From Flavobacterium eburneipallidum (GTDB taxonomy: Bacteria > Bacteroidota > Bacteroidia > Flavobacteriales > Flavobacteriaceae), in the NCBI RefSeq assembly GCF_027111355.2, contig NZ_CP114291.2, positions 2,542,001-2,606,000 on the forward strand: 64,000 nucleotides of DNA, given 5' to 3'. The notes beneath the pieces are model-generated. The model had not been told where the DNA came from. It saw nothing but the letters and a program-made list of their open reading frames with translations, and ran no database searches. Each line of letters begins with the position of its first letter. Positions within the stretch are counted from its first letter, which is position 1. A program made the position numbers and the translations under genes. This document shows, piece after piece, positions 17,730 through 27,098 of this stretch.

Positions 17730-20405
17730 ATGAAGAAAATTATTCTATTATTATTGTTCTTAAATGGGTGCTTTCTTTTTGCCCAAAAACAAATTTCTGG
17801 TGTTGTAAAAGACAATACTGGAGCTGCGCTGCCAGGAGTAAACATTATCGAAAAAGGAACTAAAAACGGAGTTTCTACAGATATTGATGGCGCTTACAGG
17901 ATAACCGTTCCCGAAGGAGCAACGCTAGTTTTTAGCTACATTGGCTTTAAAACTTTTTCTAAAATTGCTACAGATAGTAAAATAGATGTTGCATTAGATC
18001 CCGAAGGAGAATTATCATTAAAAGAAGTTCAAATTGTAGGTTCCAGAAATACTAAAAGAACCGTAGTAAATTCGGCCGTTCCTATTGATATTATTAGCGT
18101 AAAAGATGTTACTACTCAAAGCGGAAAATTAGAAATTAATGAATTACTACAATATGTTGCACCTTCGTTTAATGCCAATAAACAATCTGGTTCAGACGGT
18201 GCCGATCACGTAGATCCTGCTTCCTTAAGAGGTTTAGGTCCCGATCAAACTTTGGTTTTGATTAACGGAAAAAGAAGGCATCAATCCTCGCTCATCAATT
18301 TATTTGGAACCCGTGGTCGTGGAAATACCGGAACCGATTTGAATGCTATTCCTGCTTCCTCTATAAAAAGAATAGAAATTTTGAGAGATGGCGCTGCTGC
18401 TCAATACGGTTCGGATGCCATTGCAGGAGTTATAAATATAGTGCTAAATGACAATGTAGATGAACTAACTGGTTCTGTAACCTACGGTGTCTATAACACA
18501 AATGCTAAAGGCGATTTTCCTACTGGAACTGCTAATACCGATGGCTATCGATTGGATCAAAATGGAAATGGAAATTCTTATGGAAAAGACCAAGCTTTTG
18601 ATGGTGGTTCTGTAAAAATAGCAGCTAATTATGGTGTAGCCATTGGAGAAAAAGGCGGATATGCCAATTTTACCACAGAATACTTAAACAAAAACAAAAC
18701 TTTGCGTCCTGGATTTGATTTCAGAAAAGGATTTGGAGAAGCCGAAATAGAAGGCTTTAACTTTTTTGGAAACATGGCAATTCCAGTATCAGATAAGACC
18801 CAATTTTATGCCTTTGGTGGAAGAAACTACAGAGCTACAGATGCTTATGCTTTTACCAGAAATGGTGGTGAAAGAGTAGTTGAATCTGTTTATCCTGGCG
18901 GATATACTCCAAGAATTACCTCAAATATCATTGACAACTCTCTTGCAGCTGGTTTTAGAACAGAAACAGCTAGTGGATGGAAAATAGATATCAGCAATAC
19001 TTTTGGAAAAAATCTATTTCATTATTATACTAAAGGAACCATTAATGCTTCTTTGGAGGCGGCTTCTCCAAAAGAATTTGACGCTGGAGGACATAGTTTG
19101 AGTCAAAATACTACCAATTTTGATTTCTCAAAAAATTATGACTCTGTATTAAATGGACTAAATATCGCTTTTGGAACAGAATTCAGAACGGAAAAATTCA
19201 CAATTTTTGCTGGCGAAATAGGTTCTTATGCGACGTACGATACTAACGGTCGTCCAATCACTGACCCTCTTACCCAATCAGCCCCTATTGACCCGATTTC
19301 AGGCGAAGCTAGACCAGGTGGTTCTCAAGGTTTTCCTGGATACAGTCCTGCCAACACGGTAGATCAAAGCCGTTCTAACTTTTCTTTATATACAGACACT
19401 GAATTGGATGTAACAGATAACTTCATGGTAAGTGCAGCACTTCGTTTTGAAAATTACAGCGATTTTGGAAGTACACTGAACGGCAAATTTTCTGCAAGAT
19501 TAAAAGCTTCAAAAAACATTAATTTTAGAGGTTCGATAAGTTCTGGATTCAGAGCTCCTTCGTTGGCTCAAGTGTACTACAATTTAAGATTCACTAATTT
19601 TTCCTCCAGCGGAGCGTCAGAAATTTTACTTTCTCCAAACAACAGTCCCGTGACACAAGCTTTCGGAATTCAACAACTGAATGAAGAAAAAGCAGTAAAT
19701 GGTTCATTGGGAATGACAGCAACTTTTGGTGATTTTACAGCTACAATTGACGGATATATGATTAATGTAAAAGACAGAATTGTATTGACTGGTTATTTTG
19801 ATGCTTCCTCTTTTAATTTAGGTGTCGATGAAGCCCAATTTTTTGTAAATGGTGTTGATACTAAAACGAAAGGACTCGATGTAGTCTTGTCTTGGAAAAA
19901 GAAATTTGGCGAGGATTCCTTCGGAGCAACTTTAGTTGGAAACATCAACAATATGAATATAGACAAAGTAAAAAATGGTAATTTAGACAAAGAAATTTTC
20001 TTTGGAGAAAGAGAAAAAGCTTTCCTATTAGCATCTGCACCAGAAAGCAAGTTTGGGTTAAATCTTACTTATGACCGAAAATGGCTAAATGCTGGATTGT
20101 CTTTCACACGTTTTAGCGAAGTAAAACTATTGGACTACCAAATGTATGAAGATGTTGCTGATTATGGAAGTTTTGCTGACCAAATTGCAGCCGCAACTGA
20201 TACTTACAGTGCTAAAATAGTAACTGATTTGACATTAGGTTTCAAACTTTCTAAATCACTTAAATTGAGTGTTGGTGGTAATAATATTTTCAACATTTAC
20301 CCAGACCAACAAGATGACTGGGTTGAAGCTGGTGGATATTGGGATGCTGTTCAAATGGGTTTCAGCGGAGCTTACTATTATGCTAGACTTGGATTTAATT
20401 TCTAA
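17730..20405 (+). CDS. TonB-dependent receptor with carboxypeptidase-regulatory-like domain
   Basis: An 891-residue outer-membrane protein. It has a signal peptide (about 1-18), a CarboxypepD_reg-like domain (about 20-95, ISGVVKDNTGAALPGVNI), a plug domain (about 110-245, VLINGKRRHQSSL and IEILRDGAAAQYGSDAIAGV) and a C-terminal barrel ending in an aromatic residue (ARLGFNF). It imports an unidentified ligand. No SusD-like gene follows, so it is not part of a SusC/D glycan pair. It is monocistronic, followed by a strong terminator. Confidence 0.92.
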   Translation: MKKIILLLLFLNGCFLFAQKQISGVVKDNTGAALPGVNIIEKGTKNGVSTDIDGAYRITVPEGATLVFSYIGFKTFSKIATDSKIDVALDPEGELSLKEVQIVGSRNTKRTVVNSAVPIDIISVKDVTTQSGKLEINELLQYVAPSFNANKQSGSDGADHVDPASLRGLGPDQTLVLINGKRRHQSSLINLFGTRGRGNTGTDLNAIPASSIKRIEILRDGAAAQYGSDAIAGVINIVLNDNVDELTGSVTYGVYNTNAKGDFPTGTANTDGYRLDQNGNGNSYGKDQAFDGGSVKIAANYGVAIGEKGGYANFTTEYLNKNKTLRPGFDFRKGFGEAEIEGFNFFGNMAIPVSDKTQFYAFGGRNYRATDAYAFTRNGGERVVESVYPGGYTPRITSNIIDNSLAAGFRTETASGWKIDISNTFGKNLFHYYTKGTINASLEAASPKEFDAGGHSLSQNTTNFDFSKNYDSVLNGLNIAFGTEFRTEKFTIFAGEIGSYATYDTNGRPITDPLTQSAPIDPISGEARPGGSQGFPGYSPANTVDQSRSNFSLYTDTELDVTDNFMVSAALRFENYSDFGSTLNGKFSARLKASKNINFRGSISSGFRAPSLAQVYYNLRFTNFSSSGASEILLSPNNSPVTQAFGIQQLNEEKAVNGSLGMTATFGDFTATIDGYMINVKDRIVLTGYFDASSFNLGVDEAQFFVNGVDTKTKGLDVVLSWKKKFGEDSFGATLVGNINNMNIDKVKNGNLDKEIFFGEREKAFLLASAPESKFGLNLTYDRKWLNAGLSFTRFSEVKLLDYQMYEDVADYGSFADQIAAATDTYSAKIVTDLTLGFKLSKSLKLSVGGNNIFNIYPDQQDDWVEAGGYWDAVQMGFSGAYYYARLGFNF

Positions 20406-20430
20406 AAGACAAAACTTTTTTAAAACCAAA

Positions 20431-20456
20431 AATCCTGAATTTTACAATTCAGGATT
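20431..20456. terminator. Terminator after the TonB receptor gene
   Basis: AATCCTGAATT (20431-20441) pairs perfectly with 20446-20456 around a TTAC loop and is followed by a long T-run. The same core reappears at 21751-21770. Confidence 0.9.
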
Positions 20457-20475
20457 TTTTTTTATATTTTTTGAT

Positions 20476-21639
20476 TTACATCTTATATTCTAAAGATTGG
20501 ATTATTGCTTTTTCTTCATCAGTAGCTGTAAATCCTGAAATATCCCAATAATTAGTTAAGATATTATTCTTTTTATTAAACAGTGATTTCTCTTTAAAAA
20601 CATCAGCTTCTTTATGACTAAACTTTTGTTTATTAAAATTAGTTGTTATAAAACTGTTGCGTACTTCTATACTTTTGATTTTATCTTTCAATACAATATC
20701 ATAAGCTGTTTCTTCATTAGATTTCAATAAATAATAATCTGTTCCATCCAGCCTATAATCTACCCTAACAAATGATCTTGTTATTTTTTTTGTTCCTAAA
20801 CCTGCTGTTTTTTCTATTTTAGCAATATTTCCCAAATTAGCTTTAACCGTAAATCCTATAATTATTTTTTGTTCAGGATCATAGGTAATTTCAAAATTAT
20901 CTACCGCTTTTTTATTGCCTTCCAAGGGCGCTATTGACATCACATAATAATTTTTATTTGTAGGATGTCTTTTAATGATGTAGTAGTATTCTTTTTTAGC
21001 TTTTGAATCTATGATAGGCTGAAAATATTTAAAACTACAATAGTTTTCCATGATATTATTCAAATTATAACCTTTCAAATCATCACTTACATCGCTATCT
21101 ATCAAGCCATAGGAACGATTTTGTTCTACTAGTAATGTAGTAAATATCTTTTTTTGATTGGTTGCAAACTGAAAATGAACCAATCCATCATTGTAATAAG
21201 AATATTTATCGTCAAGTAAAAAAAACTCTCTCACAAAAACTTTTAATCTATAAGAAGGTTCCATTTTTTTGATAGAATTAGAAACCACTTTTTGGAGTAT
21301 TTTTTGCGGAGATTCTTTTGATAAAATAATCTCATCTAACTTACTATTTTTACTTTTCAGATAAATAATAAATTCATTTTGTTTTAATGTTGCCCAGCGT
21401 ACGGTTTCTGCCTCATAACCCGATATAAATGTTTGTACATTAGAACCGCCCGTTAGTTTAAAATTTACTTTTCCTTCTTCATTGGTCAACAAGATTTGTC
21501 TTGTTTTCATGATAATTACCGTAGCGTTTTCAATAGGCATTTGGGTTTCTATATCTTTTATAAAAATAGAATACTCCTCATTTTGGGCAAAAACACCATA
21601 GTTAATTAACACAAAAAACAAAACTATTATTCGCTTCAT
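20476..21639 (-). CDS. Carboxypeptidase-regulatory-like domain protein, function unknown
   Basis: A 387-residue exported protein with a signal peptide (about 1-18) and a transthyretin-like regulatory domain at about 22-95 (IFIKDIETQMPIENATVII). The remainder resembles flavobacterial surface or periplasmic proteins of unknown function. It converges on the TonB receptor gene and lies after the ferredoxin gene. No catalytic motif was recognised. Its role may be as an outer-membrane or surface accessory, but that is only inferred from the domain. Confidence 0.75.
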   Translation of the reverse strand: MKRIIVLFFVLINYGVFAQNEEYSIFIKDIETQMPIENATVIIMKTRQILLTNEEGKVNFKLTGGSNVQTFISGYEAETVRWATLKQNEFIIYLKSKNSKLDEIILSKESPQKILQKVVSNSIKKMEPSYRLKVFVREFFLLDDKYSYYNDGLVHFQFATNQKKIFTTLLVEQNRSYGLIDSDVSDDLKGYNLNNIMENYCSFKYFQPIIDSKAKKEYYYIIKRHPTNKNYYVMSIAPLEGNKKAVDNFEITYDPEQKIIIGFTVKANLGNIAKIEKTAGLGTKKITRSFVRVDYRLDGTDYYLLKSNEETAYDIVLKDKIKSIEVRNSFITTNFNKQKFSHKEADVFKEKSLFNKKNNILTNYWDISGFTATDEEKAIIQSLEYKM

Positions 21640-21732
21640 AAAATTATTTTTAACAAAATATAAAAAACATTATCCAAATTAACTAAATTAAATTCAGATA
21701 TAAAACACTCAACACCAACACAATAAAATAAT

Positions 21733-21778
21733 TAAAAAAAAAAAAAAAAATCCTGAATATACATTCAGGATTTTTTTT
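21733..21778. terminator. Terminator after the ferredoxin gene, with an 18-base A run
   Basis: TCCTGAAT (21751-21758) pairs with ATTCAGGA (21763-21770). A run of about 17 A residues on one side and eight T residues on the other extend the stem. Its core is the same as the terminator at 20431-20456. Confidence 0.85.
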
Positions 21779-21798
21779 AATTATTTCTTTTTACAATA

Positions 21799-22149
21799 TT
21801 ATTCGTTATGCAAAAACGCTTGTCTGTTTAACAAAGTTTCTTCATCTTCTACGTGATTTTCATCAGGAACACAACAGTCAACAGGACATACCGCAGCACA
21901 TTGTGGCTCATCATGAAAACCTTTACACTCTGTACATTTACCTGGAACGATATAGTAGATATCATCAGATATTGGAGTTTGAGCCTCGTCAGAATCTACT
22001 TCTTCTCCTGAAGGCAAAACTACAGTTCCTTTTAAACTTGTTCCGTCTTTGTATCTCCAATCATCCGCTCCTTCATATATTGCAGTATTTGGACATTCTG
22101 GTTCACAAGCTCCACAATTGATGCATTCGTCAGTTATTATAATTGCCAT
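21799..22149 (-). CDS. 4Fe-4S dicluster ferredoxin
   Basis: A 116-residue soluble ferredoxin. Cluster I ligands are C9, C12, C15 and C19 ([12 protein letters not shown]), and cluster II lies in [18 protein letters not shown] near residues 79-96. The spacing in the second cluster, with an eight-residue insert between the second and third Cys, is typical of Alvin-type 2[4Fe-4S] ferredoxins. The acidic C-terminus suits partner docking. It is divergent from the acyl-CoA reductase gene. This neighbourhood with serC and serA is recurrent in Flavobacteria. Confidence 0.92.
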   Translation of the reverse strand: MAIIITDECINCGACEPECPNTAIYEGADDWRYKDGTSLKGTVVLPSGEEVDSDEAQTPISDDIYYIVPGKCTECKGFHDEPQCAAVCPVDCCVPDENHVEDEETLLNRQAFLHNE

Positions 22150-22253
22150 TTAATTTTAGATTTATGATTTTAGACTCATTAACAATTGTAATGAAAATGA
22201 TACTCTAAATTCTATTTTTAATATCTATTATTGTCTATAAAGTATTATAGCCT

Positions 22254-22261
22254 TATTTTTG
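22254..22261 (+). promoter_or_regulatory. Candidate promoter for acyl-CoA reductase-serC region
   Basis: TATTTTTG matches the -7 consensus and has a TTG at 22231-22233 with a 20-base spacer, the expected -33 arrangement for the Bacteroidota primary sigma factor. The start codon follows 40 bases later. Confidence 0.5.
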
Positions 22262-22301
22262 TGCAAAATTACAATCAAAACTTTTCATATACAAGTTACT
22301 T

Positions 22302-23360
22302 ATGTTAGAAAACAACAAAAAAAATGGATTTATTGAATTAGGGAAATTTTTAAGCCAATTTTCCGAGAATGAAACCATACAAAACCCTTCTGTTTTGCAC
22401 AATAATTTGTTTTTTGAAGAGTTTAAAAATTTAATTCAATTATCACAATCACACAACGGTTGGTACACTCCAGAAAATGTCTATTTTTCGATTCAATCTT
22501 GGGCCAATGCTTTGAGCGAAGAAAATTTAAACCAATGGCTTTCTGCTTATAATCTTGAAATTAATAAACCAAAAAGCGTAGGCTTAATTCTAGCTGGAAA
22601 TATTCCACTGGTTGGTTTTCACGATTTTCTTTCGGTATTGATTTCTGGCAATAGTGTCTTGATAAAAACATCATCAAATGATCAACATTTATTGCCTTTT
22701 TTAGCTAAATACCTAATTGCGATTGACCCCGAACTTTCTAACAAAATCAATTTTGTTGAAGGAAAACTTGAAAATTTTGATGCCGTAATTGCCACAGGAA
22801 GCAACAATACTACTCGTTATTTTGATTATTATTTTAAAGACAAACCGAGTATAATTAGAAAAAACAGAAATTCGGTTGCGGTTTTAAATGGAGAAGAAAC
22901 CAAAGAACAACTCATTGCTTTAGGCGAAGATATTTTTAGATATTTTGGTTTGGGATGTCGCAATGTTTCCAAACTTTTTGTTCCAAAGGGCTATTCGTTT
23001 AATGCTTTCTTTGAAGCAATTTTCGAATACCAAGACATTATTCATTATGAAAAATATGCCAATAATTATGATTACAACAAGGCAGTTTTCTTGATGAGTA
23101 ATTTCAAATTGTTGGACAATGGATTTTTGACCATCAAAGAAGATTCTAGTTATGCTTCGCCAATTTCGAGTGTTTTTTATGAATTTTATGAAAACCTCGA
23201 AGATCTAGAAACCCGATTAGCATCAGAACACGAACAAATTCAATGTATTGTCAGCAATAATTTGGTAAAAAACAGCATTAATTTTGGACAAACTCAAAGT
23301 CCAAATTTATGGGATTATGCAGATAATGTGGATACGATTTCATTTTTGTTAACAACATAA
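22302..23360 (+). CDS. Acyl-CoA reductase (LuxC-like)
   Basis: A 352-residue protein of the LuxC/acyl-CoA reductase fold. Family features include GLILAGNIPLVGFHDFLSVL (about 87-106), the nucleotide-binding region IATGSNNTTRYF (about 164-175), and the GLGCRNVSKLFVP segment (about 217-229) with Cys in the position of the catalytic thiol. It reduces an acyl-CoA or acyl thioester to an aldehyde; the flavobacterial substrate is unknown. There are no lux genes, so bioluminescence is not implied. The next gene, serC, starts 94 bases downstream on the same strand. Confidence 0.82.
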   Translation: MLENNKKNGFIELGKFLSQFSENETIQNPSVLHNNLFFEEFKNLIQLSQSHNGWYTPENVYFSIQSWANALSEENLNQWLSAYNLEINKPKSVGLILAGNIPLVGFHDFLSVLISGNSVLIKTSSNDQHLLPFLAKYLIAIDPELSNKINFVEGKLENFDAVIATGSNNTTRYFDYYFKDKPSIIRKNRNSVAVLNGEETKEQLIALGEDIFRYFGLGCRNVSKLFVPKGYSFNAFFEAIFEYQDIIHYEKYANNYDYNKAVFLMSNFKLLDNGFLTIKEDSSYASPISSVFYEFYENLEDLETRLASEHEQIQCIVSNNLVKNSINFGQTQSPNLWDYADNVDTISFLLTT

Positions 23361-23453
23361 TGAAAAAAAGTATAAATATTTTGAATTATTTAATGTTTAT
23401 TCGACTCCTATTCCCGAAATTTGCACTTTTAAATTTTGGACACAATCTATACT

Positions 23454-24527
23454 ATGAAAAAACACAACTACAGCGCAGGACCATCTATTTTACCTCAAGA
23501 AGTTTTTGAAAAATCAGCACAAGCTATTTTAGATTTTAACAATTCAGGATTGTCAATTTTAGAAATTTCGCATAGAAGCAAAGATTTCGTTGCAGTTATG
23601 GACGAAGCTCGTGCCTTGGCATTAGAACTTTTAGGTCTTGAAGGCAAAGGATATCAAGCTCTTTTTCTTGCTGGTGGAGCCAGTACAGAATTCTTGAGAG
23701 CTCCTTACAATTTAATGAAAGAAGGTGGAAAAGCTGCTTATTTAGATTCAGGAACTTGGGCAACCGCCGCTATAAAAGAAGCTAAATTCTTTGGAGAAAC
23801 CATAATTGTAGGTTCTTCAAAAGAAGATAATTACACATATATTCCTAAAGGATATACTATTCCTAGTGATGCTGATTACTTTCACTGTACTAGTAACAAT
23901 ACTATTTTTGGTACACAAATGAAAGAATTCCCAGCTACAACTATTCCTGTAGTTTGCGATATGAGTTCTGATATCTTTTCAAGAGTTTTAGATTTTTCTA
24001 AATTTGATATTATTTATGCTGGTGCTCAAAAAAATATGGGACCTGCAGGAGCTACTTTGGTAGTTATCAAAGAAGAAATTCTTGGTAAAAACGGAAGAGC
24101 AATTCCAAGTATGTTGGATTATGCAAAACATATCAAAGCAGAAAGTATGTACAATACTCCACCTGTTTTCCCAGTTTATGTTTCTTTATTGACTATGAAA
24201 TGGATCAAAGAAAAAGGTGGTGTTGCAGCAGTTGAAAAATTAAACAATGCAAAAGCAGCTTTATTATATGGAGAAATTGACAGAAACCCATTATTCAAAG
24301 GAGCTTCAGTTGTTGAAGATCGTTCAAATATGAATGTTACTTTCTTATTGAATAATGCTGAACATACTGAAGCATTCGACAAATTATGGAAAGAAGCTGG
24401 AATTTCTGGTTTACCTGGACACCGTTCAGTAGGTGGTTACAGAGCTTCTATTTACAATGCCATGCCAATTGAAAGCGTTCAAGTTTTAGTTGATGTAATG
24501 CAAGCTTTAGAGAAAAGTGTTCAGTAA
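23454..24527 (+). CDS. serC: Phosphoserine aminotransferase
   Basis: A protein of about 357 residues, PLP-dependent class V fold. It converts 3-phosphohydroxypyruvate to phosphoserine in serine synthesis and also acts in the PLP pathway. The start MKKHNYSAGPSILP at 23454 matches the family N-terminus; a longer reading from 23436 adds only six residues. The PLP lysine lies in YAGAQKNMGPAG (about 189-200). serA follows after 70 bases. The last codons overlap a CAGTAAT-type dispersed repeat. Confidence 0.95.
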   Translation: MKKHNYSAGPSILPQEVFEKSAQAILDFNNSGLSILEISHRSKDFVAVMDEARALALELLGLEGKGYQALFLAGGASTEFLRAPYNLMKEGGKAAYLDSGTWATAAIKEAKFFGETIIVGSSKEDNYTYIPKGYTIPSDADYFHCTSNNTIFGTQMKEFPATTIPVVCDMSSDIFSRVLDFSKFDIIYAGAQKNMGPAGATLVVIKEEILGKNGRAIPSMLDYAKHIKAESMYNTPPVFPVYVSLLTMKWIKEKGGVAAVEKLNNAKAALLYGEIDRNPLFKGASVVEDRSNMNVTFLLNNAEHTEAFDKLWKEAGISGLPGHRSVGGYRASIYNAMPIESVQVLVDVMQALEKSVQ

Positions 24528-24546
24528 TTAGTGAACAGTATTCAGT
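24518..24546. repeat. CAGTAAT-type hairpin at the serC stop
   Basis: GTTCA(GTAATTAG)TGAAC and a following ATTCAG lie across the serC stop codon. The sequence resembles the perfect hairpin at 36070-36107 and the imperfect one at 42651-42699, so it is a likely member of the same dispersed family. Confidence 0.45.
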
Positions 24547-24597
24547 TTTGAAATACCAAATACAATTTTACAATATACATTATACAAATTATAAAAA

Positions 24598-25548
24598 ATG
24601 AAAGTATTAGCCAATGACGGAATTTCAGAAAGTGGAATTCTAGCCTTACAAAAAGGTGGATTTGAAGTTATCACTACAAAAGTTGCTCAAGAGCAAGTAG
24701 CTAACTTTGTAAACGAAAACAACGTAAGCGTAGTATTAGTAAGAAGTGCAACTAAAGTTCGTAAAGATATTATTGATGCTTGCCCAGGATTGAAAATCAT
24801 CGGTCGTGGTGGTGTTGGAATGGATAACATCGATGTTGAATATGCAAAAAGCAAAGGAATTCACGTAATTAATACACCTGCATCTTCATCAGAATCTGTA
24901 GCTGAATTAGTTTTTGCTCATTTACTTTCAGGTGTTCGTTTCTTACACGATTCTAACAGAAACATGCCTCTTGAAGGAGAAACAAACTTTAATGGTTTGA
25001 AAAAAGCATACGCTGACGGAGTTGAATTAAGAGGAAAAACACTTGGAATTGTTGGAATTGGACGTATTGGTCAAGCTACAGCAAAAATGGCTCTTGGTTT
25101 AGGAATGAAAGTTATCGCTACTGATGGATTTATTCCTCAAGTTGATGTGAAAGTGGAGTTTTTCGACGGACAATCCATCACAACAACAATTGTTACTCAA
25201 TCATTAGAATCTTTATTCAAAGAAGCTGATTTCATTACGTTACACGTTCCTGCACAAGATGGTTATATCGTTGACGAAGCTGCTTTAGCTACTATGAAAG
25301 ACGGTGTTGGAATCGTAAACTGTGCTCGTGGTGGTGTGATTGATGAAGTAGCTTTGATAAAAGCATTAGATTCAGGAAAAGTATCTTTTGCAGGTCTAGA
25401 CGTTTTTGAAAGCGAGCCAAAACCAGAATTGACAATCTTGATGCACCCAAAAATCTCGTTGACTCCACATATTGGTGCTGCAACTGGAGAAGCACAAGAC
25501 AGAATTGGAACAGAATTAGCTTCACAAATTATTAGTTTGTTAGGATAA
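24598..25548 (+). CDS. serA: D-3-phosphoglycerate dehydrogenase
   Basis: A 316-residue D-2-hydroxyacid dehydrogenase. The NAD-binding motif is GIVGIGRIGQ (about 149-158), and the catalytic Arg/Glu/His set lies in NCARGGVIDE, LDVFESEP and LTPHIGAATGEAQ. It catalyses the first step of serine biosynthesis. It is the short form without an ACT regulatory domain, so serine feedback through an ACT domain is not expected. It is cotranscribed with serC and followed by a clear terminator. Confidence 0.93.
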   Translation: MKVLANDGISESGILALQKGGFEVITTKVAQEQVANFVNENNVSVVLVRSATKVRKDIIDACPGLKIIGRGGVGMDNIDVEYAKSKGIHVINTPASSSESVAELVFAHLLSGVRFLHDSNRNMPLEGETNFNGLKKAYADGVELRGKTLGIVGIGRIGQATAKMALGLGMKVIATDGFIPQVDVKVEFFDGQSITTTIVTQSLESLFKEADFITLHVPAQDGYIVDEAALATMKDGVGIVNCARGGVIDEVALIKALDSGKVSFAGLDVFESEPKPELTILMHPKISLTPHIGAATGEAQDRIGTELASQIISLLG

Positions 25549-25575
25549 CATCCATTTCGTGTTAAATAATCAAAT

Positions 25576-25605
25576 GCTCATTATTAATTTAGTTTAATAA
25601 TGAGC
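25576..25605 (+). terminator. Terminator of the serC-serA unit
   Basis: A perfect 12-base stem (GCTCATTATTAA with its complement at 25594-25605) with a six-base loop is followed by a T-run. Confidence 0.9.
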
Positions 25606-25614
25606 TTTTTTTAT

Positions 25615-25622
25615 TAGCTTTG
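25615..25622 (+). promoter_or_regulatory. Candidate -7 element for the DUF937 gene
   Basis: TAGCTTTG matches TAnnTTTG and lies 24 bases before the start at 25647, immediately after the serA terminator. Confidence 0.4.
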
Positions 25623-25646
25623 ATTTAAAAATCAAAATCAAATCTT

Positions 25647-26204
25647 ATGCTAGAACAATTAACCCAATTAGTACAACAATATGGAAATGATGCAGTTGTG
25701 AAAAACAACGCTATTCCAAACGAACAAAATGAAGCTGTAATGGGCGAAGCCAGTTCGTCTATCCTTTCCGGACTTCAAAAAATAGCTTCCGAAGGTGGTA
25801 TAGAACAACTTGCTGGATTATTTCAAGGAAACGCTGCTCAAGATAGTTCCAACCCAGTGGTACAACAATTAACGCAACAATTATCTGGAAGCTTGGGCGA
25901 AAAATTTGGAATTAATAGTACCGATGCTTCTGGAGTAGCTGGAAATTTAATTCCTCAAATTTTAGGCTCTCTAGTTGGAAAAGCTAAAGATCCAAATGAC
26001 AGTTTTCAGATTTCTGATTTAGTAACTGCTATTTCTGGAGGAAGTGGAAATGGCGGGTTAATGGAAGCGGTTTCAAAATATGGTGGACAATTTGGTTTAG
26101 ACCAAAACGCCGATGGAAAAGTAGATATGGAAGATGCAATGACAGCTGTTACCAAAAAAAGTGGAGGACTTGGTGGTCTTTTTGGAAAACTTTTTGGAAA
26201 ATAA
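25647..26204 (+). CDS. DUF937 domain protein
   Basis: A 185-residue soluble protein of the DUF937 family. It is rich in Gln, Gly and Ala, with a helical repeat-like core and a Gly-rich tail (KKSGGLGGLFGKLFGK). An EF-hand-like stretch, DQNADGKVDMEDAM (about 152-165), is visible and could bind calcium, although this is inferred. The family function is unknown. It is monocistronic between two terminators. Confidence 0.85.
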   Translation: MLEQLTQLVQQYGNDAVVKNNAIPNEQNEAVMGEASSSILSGLQKIASEGGIEQLAGLFQGNAAQDSSNPVVQQLTQQLSGSLGEKFGINSTDASGVAGNLIPQILGSLVGKAKDPNDSFQISDLVTAISGGSGNGGLMEAVSKYGGQFGLDQNADGKVDMEDAMTAVTKKSGGLGGLFGKLFGK

Positions 26205-26227
26205 ATTCAAGTAAAACTAAAAAACTC

Positions 26228-26257
26228 AAACCCGTTCGCAATTTCGCCAACGGGTTT
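26228..26257 (+). terminator. Terminator after the DUF937 gene
   Basis: AAACCCGTT (26228-26236) pairs with AACGGGTTT (26249-26257), followed by T-rich sequence. Confidence 0.8.
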
Positions 26258-26317
26258 TGTTAAATAATACAAACCTCTTGCTATTTTTCGTAAATTTAAA
26301 TTTCAAAATGAGATTTT

Positions 26318-26749
26318 ATGAAAAATGGAATTTACATAATTGCACTTCTAACAATTATTGCTTGTTCTTCAGTCAAAAAAGATACTATTGCATCTTCATC
26401 TGAACCATCAAAAAAATTAAACGACACAGTTCGAATTGCCAATGATTCGTTAGAATATGAAGTACTAATCATTGACCCTAATTTTAGCAATTGGCTTAAC
26501 GCTAATGCTTTTCCTCGAAATTTTCATTCACTGACTTATTTAGAAAACAAAAATCAAATTTATGTAAATGAGTGGAACAATAGAGTGATGCAACCGCAAC
26601 GATACAATCCTAATTTGTACGTCATGACTATTGACTACAGTCCAAATATCCGCTATGGATATGAAGTCAACTACTTAATCTACAATTATATGATTTATTT
26701 CCAAAACACCTTCAAACAAAAGCTGAGCGGTTATGTACCAATGAGATAA
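26318..26749 (+). CDS. DUF6146 family lipoprotein
   Basis: A 143-residue protein with a lipobox (LLTIIACSS) near residue 16, so it is probably lipid-anchored after signal peptidase II cleavage. The mature part is rich in aromatic residues and Asn (YEVLIIDPNFSNWLN, YNPNLYVMTIDYSPNIRYGYEVNY), as in DUF6146 proteins of Flavobacteria. The function is unknown. It precedes a DUF6787 gene on the same strand, with a separate -7-like element between them. Confidence 0.8.
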   Translation: MKNGIYIIALLTIIACSSVKKDTIASSSEPSKKLNDTVRIANDSLEYEVLIIDPNFSNWLNANAFPRNFHSLTYLENKNQIYVNEWNNRVMQPQRYNPNLYVMTIDYSPNIRYGYEVNYLIYNYMIYFQNTFKQKLSGYVPMR

Positions 26750-26755
26750 TCTTAC

Positions 26756-26763
26756 TATATTTG
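26756..26763 (+). promoter_or_regulatory. Candidate -7 element for the DUF6787 gene
   Basis: TATATTTG matches TAnnTTTG and lies 17 bases before the start codon at 26781. Confidence 0.4.
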
Positions 26764-26780
26764 TTTTATCTAATACAAAT

Positions 26781-27098
26781 ATGAAGAAATTAAAACAACG
26801 TTGGGGAATCGCTTCAAATTATGATTTGGTAATCATATTTATAGTTTTTGCTATAAACGGTTCTTTGTCAGCCAAAATTTCTAGTTATGCGATGACTTTT
26901 TTGGGTATAAACAAAGAAAATACACATTGGTTTTTCTATTATATCATCCTATTAGTTTTGGTTTTGCCACTTTATCCTTTCTTATTGATGTTCTTTGGTT
27001 GGCTTTTTGGACAATCGAAATTCTTCTTCCCTTTTTCGAAAAAAATGCTAAAAAGTATGAAACTAGGATTCTTCTTTAAAGACAAAGAAAAAAATTAA
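26781..27098 (+). CDS. DUF6787 family membrane protein
   Basis: A 105-residue inner-membrane protein with two hydrophobic segments (about 18-37 and 54-78) and a basic N-terminus and loop. The opening MKKLKQRWGIASNYDLVIIF is typical of DUF6787 in Flavobacteria. No function is known. Its last four bases overlap the end of the convergent membrane-protein gene. Confidence 0.78.
   Translation: MKKLKQRWGIASNYDLVIIFIVFAINGSLSAKISSYAMTFLGINKENTHWFFYYIILLVLVLPLYPFLLMFFGWLFGQSKFFFPFSKKMLKSMKLGFFFKDKEKN

Noticed and set aside
22302..23360. Bioluminescence (lux) function for the LuxC-like acyl-CoA reductase.
   Set aside because: No luxA, luxB, luxD or luxE genes are nearby; the context is serine biosynthesis.
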